Below are positions 6,309-12,678 of a stretch of DNA of 12,678 nt, piece by piece. The position numbers and the translations under genes were made by a program. Position 1 is the first letter of the stretch. Each line of letters begins with the position of its first letter. The stretch lies in the NCBI GenBank assembly GCA_903944555.1, contig CAJASG010000187.1, positions 1-12,678 on the forward strand, in the 5' to 3' direction. The notes beneath the pieces were generated by a model, which saw nothing but the letters and a program-made list of their open reading frames with translations, had not been told where the DNA came from and did not search any database. This DNA is from an uncultured beta proteobacterium. Lineage in GTDB: Bacteria > Pseudomonadota > Gammaproteobacteria > Burkholderiales > Burkholderiaceae_C.

Positions 6309-7762
6309 GAAGTCACTTTGGAGGGCTGGATGGATTCTGTGAGTGCACGGCTTGCAACCGAGACAGCGAGGGCGAGAAAAATCAAGGCGGCGGCCACGGT
6401 GAATGTCAACCGCATCCCGGAGGCAACAGCCTGCGGATGCGCGGTTGTGATGTCACTGACAGCAGATCCCAAGGCAAACACCGCGCCCATGGCGGAGGCG
6501 CCAGTGATGAGCCCCAGATTGCGCGACAAGCTCAGCAGACCAGAAATAACGCCGCGTTGATCGGCGCGAATATCGCTCATGACAGCGGTGTTGTTGGCCG
6601 CCTGAAAAAGCGCATAGCCGGCGGTGATCACAGACAGGGGAACGATATAGCCCAGGATTCCCAGGCTGATTGGTAACAGGGGCAGCACAATGGCCCCCAG
6701 TGCCATGGCCAGCAAACCGACGGTTCCCATACGGTAGGCGCCAAACTGATCCACAAAGCGTCCGGCCGGCGCGCCGGTAAGGGCTGCAACAATGGGGCCG
6801 GAGGACATCACCAGTCCGACACGGGCCGCATCGAGCCCGAGCGCCCCGGAGAGGTAAAACGGGCCTACCACCAGCGTGGCCATAACCACCGTGGTGACCA
6901 GCGCGCTCATCACAAAGCCTGCACTCAAAACCGGGCTGCGGAACATAGACAAACGGACTAAAGGGGACGCAACCCTTGCCTCTACCAGGAGAAACAGTCC
7001 GCCGCCTACAACAGCGGCGAGCAGCAGCGCGATGTTGAGTTGTCCCAGATGGCCTCGGCCCAGCGTCATCGCAAGCGCATACGCTGCAAGTGTCAGAGCG
7101 AGCAAAAGGGTGCCCAAGCTGTCGAAGCGGGGCCTATCACCTTTGGCAGACTGGCGGTCATTCGGGAGATAGCGGTAAGCGAGGGCAAAGGTCCCAATAC
7201 CCAGCGGCACGTTGACCAAAAAAATAGCTTGCCAATGGAGGGCTGCAATCAGCAATCCGCCCAGCGTGGGCCCAAGGGCAGTCCCAATGGCTGACATGGT
7301 CCCCAGCAGCCCCATCGCGCTGCCGGTTTTGTCCTTGGGTACGGCCTCGCCCACCATCGCCATGGTGATTGCCATCATGACGGCCGCACCCAGTCCCTGC
7401 AGCGCACGTGCTGCAATCAGCCAGGCCAGCGAGGGGGCTACGCCACACAGAATGGATGCAACGGTAAACAGCGCGATGCCTATTAGCAGCAAACGCCTGC
7501 GACCGAAGGTATCGCCTAATTTGCCGACGCTGACGATGAGTGTGGTGATGGCTAGCAAATAGGCCAGGACGACCCACTGGACGTCCTGAAAGCTAACGTT
7601 GAACGCTTGGGCCAGGGTCGGCAGGGCCACATTGGCGATGCTGGTGCCCAGCGATGACAGCAACATCGACATGGACAGGCTGATCAAGGCCCATCGAAAG
7701 GAAGGCATGGCCTGTGCACTGTCGGACACAGCGCCTTCGCTGCTATTACGATTAATTTTCAT
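6305..7762 (-). CDS. DHA2-family (14-TM) MFS drug exporter
   Basis: The product is 485 residues with about fourteen hydrophobic helices, typical of the EmrB/QacA-type proton antiporters of the inner membrane. Motif A is visible between TM2 and TM3 (GKLGDTFGRRRLL, about residues 81-93), and antiporter motif C in TM5 as GTALGPTLGG. A loop rich in R/K (RYLPNDRQSAKGDRPRFDS) marks the cytoplasmic segment after TM6. AGGAG seven bases before the ATG supports the start. It follows the methyltransferase by 55 bases and overlaps the outer-membrane-factor remnant. Together they suggest an ancestral tripartite pump whose outer component has been lost; no EmrA-type adaptor gene is present. The substrate cannot be deduced, but a toxic organic compound or electrophile fits the neighbours. 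Confidence 0.93.
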   Translation of the reverse strand: MKINRNSSEGAVSDSAQAMPSFRWALISLSMSMLLSSLGTSIANVALPTLAQAFNVSFQDVQWVVLAYLLAITTLIVSVGKLGDTFGRRRLLLIGIALFTVASILCGVAPSLAWLIAARALQGLGAAVMMAITMAMVGEAVPKDKTGSAMGLLGTMSAIGTALGPTLGGLLIAALHWQAIFLVNVPLGIGTFALAYRYLPNDRQSAKGDRPRFDSLGTLLLALTLAAYALAMTLGRGHLGQLNIALLLAAVVGGGLFLLVEARVASPLVRLSMFRSPVLSAGFVMSALVTTVVMATLVVGPFYLSGALGLDAARVGLVMSSGPIVAALTGAPAGRFVDQFGAYRMGTVGLLAMALGAIVLPLLPISLGILGYIVPLSVITAGYALFQAANNTAVMSDIRADQRGVISGLLSLSRNLGLITGASAMGAVFALGSAVSDITTAHPQAVASGMRLTFTVAAALIFLALAVSVASRALTESIQPSKVTS

Positions 7763-7817
7763 GATCTATCTCCTTGGGGGTATGTGACCGTTTGCAACGG
7801 TGAACAGATGACATGGC

Positions 7818-8525
7818 TCACAGGCGCTTGCAGCGCACCAAGCAATCCAACGCGACCCGAATGCCATCGGGTGTTTCTACCGGCCGCTCGACGCGACCTG
7901 CCTTTTCAATAACGAGTTCATTTCCCAGAGCGGCGACCACCTGTTCTGCCGTGTACAGCATGTCGGCCCGCTGCGGACCGCCATAACCGTGCAACAGGTT
8001 CTCGGAATCGTGACCGACCAACAAGAACGTGCCACCAGGCGCCACAGCTCGCGCGGCCTGCAACAGAATCGGGAATAGCTCAGCCTGTGGAATTTGCAAA
8101 TAGATTAAAGCGACCAGATCAAAGCGTTGGAACTCCAATTCGTAGTTGCGCAGGTCAGCTTCGCGGAAGTCGATCGCCTCATGCACGTTGCGCACTCGGG
8201 CCAAATTCCTCGCCTTCCCAATTGCGACGTCTGAAAAGTCAACGGCACGAACGATCCAGCCCTGCTCCGCCAGCCACACGGCGTTGCGCCCTTCACCTGT
8301 GGCCAAATCCAGGGCACTGCCAGGCGCGAGATTGGCAATCTCTTCCATCAGAAACCGGTTCGCCTTGGCAGTCCAGATGAGCGCTTCTGCGGAGTAGCGC
8401 TGGTTCCAGTCTTCTCGCTCCATAGTTCGCGAAGTTGAGTCTGTTAAGGCTGGCGGGGTATGCTCTTGGCGGCCCCGGGCTGCTTGAATACTTATTTCTG
8501 TGATTGATTGCGGCGTAAATTGCAT
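7818..8525 (-). CDS. Class I SAM-dependent methyltransferase
   Basis: The product is 235 residues. The core starts at about residue 35 (MEREDWNQRYSAEALIW), followed by SAM motif I LDLATGEGRNAVWLAEQG (72-89), the acidic end of strand 2 in VRAVDFS, and a motif II/III region with DLVALIYLQIP and VAPGGTFLLVGHD. This is the TehB/tellurite- and small-molecule-methyltransferase-like subgroup. Substrates in this group include tellurite, selenite, thiols and thiopurines, and the sequence does not decide between them. The start at 8525 is supported by AGGAG seven bases upstream. It adds a 34-residue non-conserved N-terminal extension beginning MQFTPQ, and an internal ATG at 8423 lacks a ribosome site. 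It is the first gene of a five-gene operon, divergent from lysR1. Confidence 0.88.
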   Translation of the reverse strand: MQFTPQSITEISIQAARGRQEHTPPALTDSTSRTMEREDWNQRYSAEALIWTAKANRFLMEEIANLAPGSALDLATGEGRNAVWLAEQGWIVRAVDFSDVAIGKARNLARVRNVHEAIDFREADLRNYELEFQRFDLVALIYLQIPQAELFPILLQAARAVAPGGTFLLVGHDSENLLHGYGGPQRADMLYTAEQVVAALGNELVIEKAGRVERPVETPDGIRVALDCLVRCKRL

Positions 8526-8544
8526 GTTTCGACTCCTGAGATGT

Positions 8545-8611
8545 GTATGTCACGATCGTAGGGGTCTGCCTAGCAAGGCGGAAGACGCTTTGTTTGCAGT
8601 TAGGTACTGCA
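8545..8611. promoter_or_regulatory. Divergent LysR-type operator and methyltransferase promoter
   Basis: TGCAGTTAGGTACTGCA (8595-8611) is a perfect dyad with six-base arms and fits TGCA-N9-TGCA. On the minus strand TTCCGC, a 17-base spacer and TACGAT (8560-8555) follow, predicting a start near 8548 and a leader of about 23 bases to the methyltransferase ATG. The operator centre is near -55 for the methyltransferase and near -48 for lysR1. Members of the LysR family typically bind such shared divergent regions, repressing themselves and activating the neighbour. Near-identical architecture occurs at 4352-4418 and partly at 9627-9687. Confidence 0.72.
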
Positions 8612-8635
8612 CCGAACGCCATTTCAGTTCAACAG

Positions 8636-8651
8636 TGCTATGGTGCAAACA
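8636..8651 (+). promoter_or_regulatory. Extended -10 promoter of lysR1, leaderless
   Basis: TGC-TATGGT (8636-8644) fits an extended -10 (TGnTATnnT) and ends six bases before the ATG, so +1 coincides with the A of the start codon. No good -35 and no ribosome binding site are visible. lysR2 has the same arrangement. Confidence 0.55.
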
Positions 8652-9583
8652 TGTCAACACCTGATCTGAATTTGCTCATTACCCTCGATGTGCTGCTGGC
8701 AGAAGGCAATGTGTCGCGCGCGGCCAATAGGTTGCATTTGAGTCCCTCGGCGATGAGTCGTGCGCTGACGCGATTGCGTGATGCAACGGGTGACCCGTTA
8801 TTGGTGCGTGCTGGACGCGGGCTCGTTCCGACGCCCCGAGCCCTCAAACTACGTGACCAGGTTGGACGTATCGTGCAGGAAGCAACCGAGGTTTTGCGTC
8901 CTGAGGAGCAGCTCAACTTCAAAGACTTGGTCCGAACGTTTACGCTGCGGTCCAGCGAAGGGTTTGTGGAGAATTTTGGACCAGAATTGATCGCGCGCGT
9001 GGCCGAGAAGGCGCCCGGCGTGCGGCTGTTTTTCGTGCAAAAGCCGAACAAGGACAGCGCACCACTGCGCGAAGGACTCGTCGATCTGGAAACCGGGATT
9101 GTTGAAAAGACCACCGCGCCTGAGTTGCGTGTGCAGGCCTTGTTCAGAGACCGCAGTATCGGTGTCGTTCGAGCCGGGCACCCACTCAGTCAAGGAGCCA
9201 TAACGCCCACACGCTATGCAGATGGTCAGCACATTTCGGTCTCGCGACTGGGGCTGGACAAAGGCCCCATCGATGAAGCCCTGAGCGAATTGGGGTTGAC
9301 GAGAAAGATCGTCACGGTGGTCGCTGGCTTTTCGACCGCGCTCAGCTTGGCTAGGGCATCCGACATGATCGCCAGTGTTCCGGGACGACACACCCGGAAT
9401 TTGCGGGCTGGTATGTTCAGCTTCCCGCTGCCGGTGACGGCGAAGGAGATCACTATTTCCATGCTCTGGCACCCACGTATGGATGGTGACGCTGCCCATC
9501 GTTGGATTCGGGGCTGCCTGCATGACATCTGTGCAGCGCATCACGGCGATTCCGCGAGCCCGGAGGAGCTTGTCAAAGAGTGA
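8651..9583 (+). CDS. LysR-family transcriptional regulator (copy 1)
   Basis: The product is 310 residues. The N-terminal winged HTH (PDLNLLITLDVLLAEGNVSR, then LHLSPSAMSRALTRLRD) is of the NodD/LeuO/DntR-type LysR subgroup, followed by the linker helix and a two-lobed periplasmic-binding-like effector domain from about residue 92. The effector domain begins RTFTLRSSEGF and ends with SMLWHPRMDGDAAHRW-RGCL. It is divergent from the methyltransferase operon and shares the TGCA-N9-TGCA operator with it, so it is probably the activator of that operon and its own repressor. Ungapped comparison with the next gene gives about 205 identities in 296 residues (69%), indicating a tandem duplication. The ATG at 8651 lacks a Shine-Dalgarno sequence but aligns exactly with the start of the paralogue. 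The effector is unknown. Confidence 0.94.
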   Translation: MSTPDLNLLITLDVLLAEGNVSRAANRLHLSPSAMSRALTRLRDATGDPLLVRAGRGLVPTPRALKLRDQVGRIVQEATEVLRPEEQLNFKDLVRTFTLRSSEGFVENFGPELIARVAEKAPGVRLFFVQKPNKDSAPLREGLVDLETGIVEKTTAPELRVQALFRDRSIGVVRAGHPLSQGAITPTRYADGQHISVSRLGLDKGPIDEALSELGLTRKIVTVVAGFSTALSLARASDMIASVPGRHTRNLRAGMFSFPLPVTAKEITISMLWHPRMDGDAAHRWIRGCLHDICAAHHGDSASPEELVKE

Positions 9584-9626
9584 GGCAGTGACATCAGGAT
9601 AAAGCCTGCTGACCTTCTATCTGGCT

Positions 9627-9687
9627 ATCGAAATGCGAAGGCGCAATGTGCAATGCGCTTTGCCTGCACTATGTATGTGCAGCCGAC
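9627..9687. promoter_or_regulatory. Third copy of the LysR-type divergent operator, upstream of lysR2
   Basis: CTGCAC (9664-9669) and GTGCAG (9677-9682) form a dyad that fits TGCA-N9-TGCA (9665-9681). To its right, TGCA-N4-ACGC is shared with the other two copies. To its left, read on the minus strand, the GGCAAAGCGCATT sequence matches 11 of 13 bases of the DUF2917-gor copy. It is followed at a similar distance by TTCGAT (9632-9627) where the others have TACGAT. The leftward promoter would now face the end of lysR1, so it looks vestigial. The rightward part serves lysR2. Confidence 0.6.
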
Positions 9688-9710
9688 GCTGCGACATGAG
9701 AGAAAGATGT

Positions 9711-9726
9711 TGCTATCGTTCTACCA
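9711..9726 (+). promoter_or_regulatory. Extended -10 promoter of lysR2, leaderless
   Basis: TGC-TATCGT (9711-9719) ends six bases before the ATG at 9726, the same geometry as lysR1, predicting transcription from the A of the start codon. No Shine-Dalgarno sequence is visible. Confidence 0.55.
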
Positions 9727-10634
9727 TGTCAAAACCTGATTTGAACTTACTCCTTACCCTGGATGTATTGCTGGCCGAGGGAAACGTGGCGCGCGCCGCC
9801 GAACGCTTGCATCTGAGTCCTTCGGCGATGAGCGGGTCCCTTGCCCGCCTGCGTGACACCACTGGCGACCCACTCCTGGTCCGAGCTGGGCGTGGACTTG
9901 TTCCCACGCCTCGCGCACTCAAACTCCGTGAGCAAGTGGGTCAGCTCGTACAGGATGCACAAGCTGTCTTGCGGCCCGCGGAGAAGCTCGACCTGAGGCA
10001 ACTTTCACGGACGTTCACGCTTCGGGTCAGCGATGGATTCACTGAAAATTTCGGACCAGCCTTTATTGCGCGGGTGAGAGAGGAAGCGCCCCAGGTCAGG
10101 CTACGTTTCGTGCAGAAGCTCGACAAAGACAGCGGTCCACTGCGGGACGGCATCGTTGATTTGGAAACAGGCGTAGTCGGTGAACAGACGGGTCCCGAGG
10201 TTCGGGCCCGGGTGTTGTTCAGGGACCGCTTCGTGGGCGTGGTGCGAAAGGAGCATGCACTGAGCCGGGGTGAGATCACAGCCGCCCGCTACGCGTCCGG
10301 CCAGCATGTGCTGGTATCGCGCCGCAGTCTCGATAGAGGCCCCTTGGATGAAGCGTTGAAGCCACTTGGGCTGGAGCGTGAAATTGTCACCTTTGTAGGG
10401 GGATTTTCAGGCGCCCTGGCCTTTGCTCGCGCTACCGACTTGATTGCGACTGTCCCGGAGAGACATACTGGCAACTTGCGCAGCGAAATGTTTAGTTTCA
10501 CCCTTCCGGTCCAGCCGCCAGAGCTCATCGTTTCCATGATGTGGCATCCACGCATGGATGCAGATATGGCCCACCGCTGGCTGCGCGGATGCCTTCTGGA
10601 AATTTGTTCCACCCAAGTCACCGCCTGTGACTGA
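9726..10634 (+). CDS. LysR-family transcriptional regulator (copy 2)
   Basis: The product is 302 residues with the same architecture as the preceding gene. The HTH (DLNLLLTLDVLLAEGNVARA, then LHLSPSAMSGSLARLRD) and the effector domain (RTFTLRVSDGF to SMMWHPRMDADMAHRWLRGC) align without gaps and are about 69% identical. The recognition helix differs at three neighbouring positions: Arg-Ala-x-Thr in copy 1 becomes Gly-Ser-x-Ala here. The effector-domain core also differs at several positions, so DNA and ligand specificity may have diverged. It has its own operator and promoter in the 142-base gap rather than reading through from lysR1. Its ancestral divergent partner gene is missing, and the DUF2917-gor promoter is a plausible displaced partner. 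Confidence 0.94.
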   Translation: MSKPDLNLLLTLDVLLAEGNVARAAERLHLSPSAMSGSLARLRDTTGDPLLVRAGRGLVPTPRALKLREQVGQLVQDAQAVLRPAEKLDLRQLSRTFTLRVSDGFTENFGPAFIARVREEAPQVRLRFVQKLDKDSGPLRDGIVDLETGVVGEQTGPEVRARVLFRDRFVGVVRKEHALSRGEITAARYASGQHVLVSRRSLDRGPLDEALKPLGLEREIVTFVGGFSGALAFARATDLIATVPERHTGNLRSEMFSFTLPVQPPELIVSMMWHPRMDADMAHRWLRGCLLEICSTQVTACD

Positions 10635-10661
10635 AAAACATTCACGGTTATTGTCGGCAGC

Positions 10662-10745
10662 GCTAATTTGAGCAGTTGTGCTAATTTGAGACTGGTCAGG
10701 GTTTTTCCAATGAATACGCTGGCCAATCAACGATTGGCAAAAACC
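10662..10745. repeat. Clustered direct and inverted repeats, possible IS end relic
   Basis: GCTAATTTGAG occurs twice (10662-10672 and 10680-10690), 18 bases apart. It is followed by GGTTTTTCCAAT (10700-10711) pairing with ATTGGCAAAAACC (10733-10745) with one bulged base. An alternative hairpin GCCAATC-AAC-GATTGGC lies at 10722-10738. Repeated short motifs next to an inverted repeat resemble the ends of some insertion sequences (IS21-type ends contain internal repeats), but there is no transposase nearby. It lies between the convergent lysR2 and DUF2867 genes and may also limit read-through. Confidence 0.4.
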
Positions 10746-10788
10746 GACTGCATTGAGACTGGCACCTACACGCCAGGCCCACCTAAGC

Positions 10789-11346
10789 TTAGGCAGCGCC
10801 TTGTTTTTTTGGTATCCCACTGCCGGGCTTGCCAATTGCTCTGAGTACGGCTGGCCCAATTACGCGGTGCATAGGCGTCACAGGAAGCATGTAAAGGCGG
10901 CCGAACCAGTTGTGAACGTGAACCACAGTCGTCACGGTGATGGTGGCTTGTGCACAACCCACATCACAAGATTTGTGAACCGACAAGGTTACATCTAGGT
11001 GCCTATCCTTGTCACCAAGCAGCACTTCGCCATCGCTGTTCATGATGACGGTAAATATTCCGACGCGCTCACCGGCCACGTAAGCTGACGCTGGCTTGTC
11101 AGGGTCCAATCGTGAAAGTTTGCCCAAATTTTTGAGTCCAAGCAACGACACAACTTGATTTCGAGCGGACATCAACAGGTCTACCCATGTTGGGGTTTCT
11201 CGCAAGGCTTTGAGAAAAAAGTCCAACGCAGACGCTCCAGAATCGTCAACTGATATGGACGTGGCGTCATAGAAGTAAGCGGCTGGGATATACGTGCTTA
11301 TGGCGCTGTTGAGCGGGACCTGTGACTGATAGGGCAGTGATTGCAT
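10789..11346 (-). CDS. DUF2867 domain protein
   Basis: The product is about 185 residues from the ATG at 11346; an in-frame ATG at 11406 would add 20 residues. DUF2867 signatures are clear: YFYDATSISV, then LDFFLKALRETPTWVDLLMS with ARNQVVSLLGLKNLG, then ERVGIFTV...GEVLLGDKDRHLDVTLSV, VTTVVHVHNWFGRLYM and a final P-x-HR-I-G-P-VLR. The molecular function is unknown; in other proteins this domain sits at the C-terminus of NAD(P)-dependent epimerase-like proteins. No signal peptide is visible. Neither start has a clear ribosome site, and I preferred the shorter because the conserved part follows closely. It lies downstream of the DUF3313 lipoprotein gene and may be co-transcribed with it. A perfect 12-base palindrome (CCTAAGCTTAGG) spans its stop codon. 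Confidence 0.85.
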   Translation of the reverse strand: MQSLPYQSQVPLNSAISTYIPAAYFYDATSISVDDSGASALDFFLKALRETPTWVDLLMSARNQVVSLLGLKNLGKLSRLDPDKPASAYVAGERVGIFTVIMNSDGEVLLGDKDRHLDVTLSVHKSCDVGCAQATITVTTVVHVHNWFGRLYMLPVTPMHRVIGPAVLRAIGKPGSGIPKKQGAA

Positions 11347-11466
11347 TGGGCTATTTTCTGAAGGATAGTACGTCTGAATCCAAGGACCGCCCCAATTGGG
11401 CGGCATTTGTGAAAAACACGCGCTTTCACTTCGCCGCGAAAAATGAGAAAAGCCGCGATAAAAAGC

Positions 11467-12087
11467 CTAACTTTTTTCACGCAGCAGTTTCGCCAATTCG
11501 GAGGCCGCTGCATTCAATGCCAATTCAGCCGGTGCCAACGCCGAGAACCTGGCTTTGAATTCAGAGATTGGGGCGAAGTAGGCATGCGCCATGCTTGCCA
11601 GTGGTTGGAGCGTCTCTGCATCCAGCACTTGAATTTCTACTGCAGCACCGCCGCGATCAAGCGGCACTGTCAAAAACACGGATGTCAAGACGTTGAGGGC
11701 GGGTGAAACAGATTCGACGCGTGTGATCACGGCGCGGATCACCACCGGGTGCCCGCCGATACTTTTTGGCAGTGCGGTGGCCTCCCTGAAAATGGCAGCT
11801 TCGAAAGCGGAAATCAGTCGCGTTCTTTCAGCCTCAGGGACCGTCGCATCGGCTGGCATGGCCCACTCAACAGAAATCGAGCGCACCTGATGCGGGTCTA
11901 CAGGAGTTGGTGAACGATAGTAGGCTGTGCTGCCATCTTTTGAAGTCGTCATTTCACTGCGGTTTTTCAAAAAACCGGTGTCGGTTGCTTGCATGGTCGA
12001 ACAGGCTGCGAGGCCAGTCACGGATACCACTAAGGACAACCGGAAGGCGAGGGCCATAAGAGCCCCAAAACGATGGATAAATTGCAT
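11467..12087 (-). CDS. DUF3313 family lipoprotein
   Basis: The product is 206 residues. A lipoprotein signal peptide is evident: a positively charged start, a hydrophobic core and the lipobox LAAC with Cys29 as the acylation site, so it is predicted to be anchored to the inner or outer membrane facing the periplasm. The mature part has the DUF3313 features: TGFLKNRSEM, an AYYRSP segment, a VRSISVEW strand, and a later AAVEIQVLDAETLQPLASMAHA stretch reminiscent of the lipid-binding-like fold of this family. The function is unknown. The start (12087) lacks a good Shine-Dalgarno sequence. It is spaced 58 bases from the next lipoprotein upstream and 120 bases from the DUF2867 start. I judge the family assignment likely but not certain. 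Confidence 0.8.
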   Translation of the reverse strand: MQFIHRFGALMALAFRLSLVVSVTGLAACSTMQATDTGFLKNRSEMTTSKDGSTAYYRSPTPVDPHQVRSISVEWAMPADATVPEAERTRLISAFEAAIFREATALPKSIGGHPVVIRAVITRVESVSPALNVLTSVFLTVPLDRGGAAVEIQVLDAETLQPLASMAHAYFAPISEFKARFSALAPAELALNAAASELAKLLREKS

Positions 12088-12145
12088 GATGGATGACGGT
12101 GAAAATGGAAAGAAATGGGTGATTGAGCGATAAGGCCGCCTTGGC

Positions 12146-12571
12146 CTATTGGGTATCGCTCGCGTGGACGACGACCAAGGCTTGCCCGTCGCGAACTTCG
12201 CACTTCAACAGGTAGGTTTTCCCCGCTTGCATCGGCAGGGTCGTGGTTGGTCGGTAGCTGGTAAAGCCGCTAAAGCAATAGACTTGGACCTTGTACTCTC
12301 CGGCCAGTACCTGAATTTCGCTCGGGTAATCGGTAAAACCAGGGATGCCGAACTGCTTCTGTTCACCTGAGCCCGAGCCTGAAGATTCCAGTTTTGTGTA
12401 GCCCCGAATGGTTGCATGGAAGTCATCGGAAAATGGTTTTCCGACAACCCCCTTGATGACTGCAATGCCAGCAACACTCTGCACATCCCCTGCATATTGT
12501 TTGGCGGGTGTCATGAATCCGCACGCACCCAGCATGCTGGCTGCTACCGCAACGATGAGAATATTTTTCAT
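12146..12571 (-). CDS. Small lipoprotein of unknown function
   Basis: The product is 141 residues with a short signal peptide and lipobox LGAC (Cys17). The mature protein has a glycine/serine-rich loop (LESSGSGSGEQKQFGIPGF), then an Ig-like or carboxypeptidase-regulatory-like beta segment (IQVLAGEYKVQVYCFSGFTS, later LPMQAGKTYLLKCEV). AGAGGAA close to the ATG supports the start, which overlaps the stop of the upstream membrane-protein gene by four bases (ATGA). I do not recognise a named family. The beta pattern GEYKV...AGKTYLL resembles domains found in periplasmic proteins that bind envelope components. Confidence 0.85.
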   Translation of the reverse strand: MKNILIVAVAASMLGACGFMTPAKQYAGDVQSVAGIAVIKGVVGKPFSDDFHATIRGYTKLESSGSGSGEQKQFGIPGFTDYPSEIQVLAGEYKVQVYCFSGFTSYRPTTTLPMQAGKTYLLKCEVRDGQALVVVHASDTQ

Positions 12572-12678
12572 ACGGTTCCTCTTGATAAATTCAAATTACG
12601 CGGCACCCACTTTTGGATGGCCATCTCCGCGACAAGCAGATTGATCAGCCACGCCAGGCTCATCAGCACGTCCCGCTG
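12568..12678 (-). CDS. C-terminal end of a membrane protein (runs off window)
   Basis: The last 36 codons of a gene read in from the right edge. They form a hydrophobic helix (VLMSLAWLINLLVAEMAI) and a basic tail (QKWVPRNLNLSRGTV) ending at a TGA that overlaps the ATG of the lipoprotein gene. The overlap and the ribosome site placed inside this reading frame support a real, translationally coupled gene. The family cannot be told from this fragment. Confidence 0.6.
   Translation of the reverse strand, partial: QRDVLMSLAWLINLLVAEMAIQKWVPRNLNLSRGTV

Noticed and set aside
10782..10793. Perfect 12-base palindrome CCTAAGCTTAGG across the DUF2867 stop codon
   Set aside because: It has no loop for a hairpin and no promoter nearby, and a 12-base palindrome can occur by chance in a region this size. 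I kept it only as a remark in the gene entry.
12133..12147. AGGCC-N5-GGCCT inverted repeat at the end of the small lipoprotein gene
   Set aside because: The stem is only five pairs, overlaps the stop codon and lacks a T-run, so it is too weak to call a terminator.

Overview
The window looks like a chromosomal segment of a Gram-negative betaproteobacterium, most likely a member of the Burkholderiales. This is inferred from gene content (DUF2239, DUF2917, DUF2867 and DUF3313 families, a glutathione-based redox system, a NodT-type outer-membrane-factor relic) and moderately high GC. No rRNA, tRNA or CRISPR array was seen. Almost all genes lie on the minus strand; the exceptions are two tandem LysR genes and two gene relics.

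Layout from left to right. (1) Positions 1-1611: a minus-strand operon DUF2239 > GIY-YIG protein > MarR regulator > alpha/beta hydrolase (cut by the window edge). It is driven by a near-consensus promoter flanked and overlapped by two copies of an ACCCGGGT-centred operator. (2) 1612-2456: a decayed stretch with a transposase fragment, the C-terminal stub of an EAL (c-di-GMP phosphodiesterase) gene, and no intact gene. (3) 2457-4418: a two-gene unit, DUF2917 protein > glutathione reductase (gor). (4) 4453-8525: a minus-strand operon of SAM methyltransferase > DHA2-type MFS exporter > remnant of an outer-membrane efflux protein > siderophore-interacting-type flavin reductase > YfcG/YghU-like glutathione S-transferase, followed by a strong hairpin. 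(5) 8651-10634: two tandem plus-strand LysR paralogues, about 69% identical without gaps. (6) 10662-12678: a repeat-rich gap, then a minus-strand group of a membrane protein (partial), a small lipoprotein, a DUF3313 lipoprotein and a DUF2867 protein.

The most notable result is regulatory. The DUF2917-gor promoter, the methyltransferase/lysR1 divergent region and the region upstream of lysR2 each carry the same 17-bp element, TGCA-N9-TGCA, with conserved flanks on both sides. The first two promoter regions align without gaps over 67 bases at about 63% identity, including matching -35 and -10 positions. All three look like copies of one ancestral divergent LysR promoter. They would place methyltransferase, exporter, flavin reductase, GST, DUF2917 and glutathione reductase in one LysR regulon, suggesting an inducible thiol/electrophile or redox-cycling-drug response. 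Both lysR genes also appear to be leaderless: each has an extended -10 (TGC-TATNGT) ending exactly six bases before the ATG and no visible ribosome binding site.
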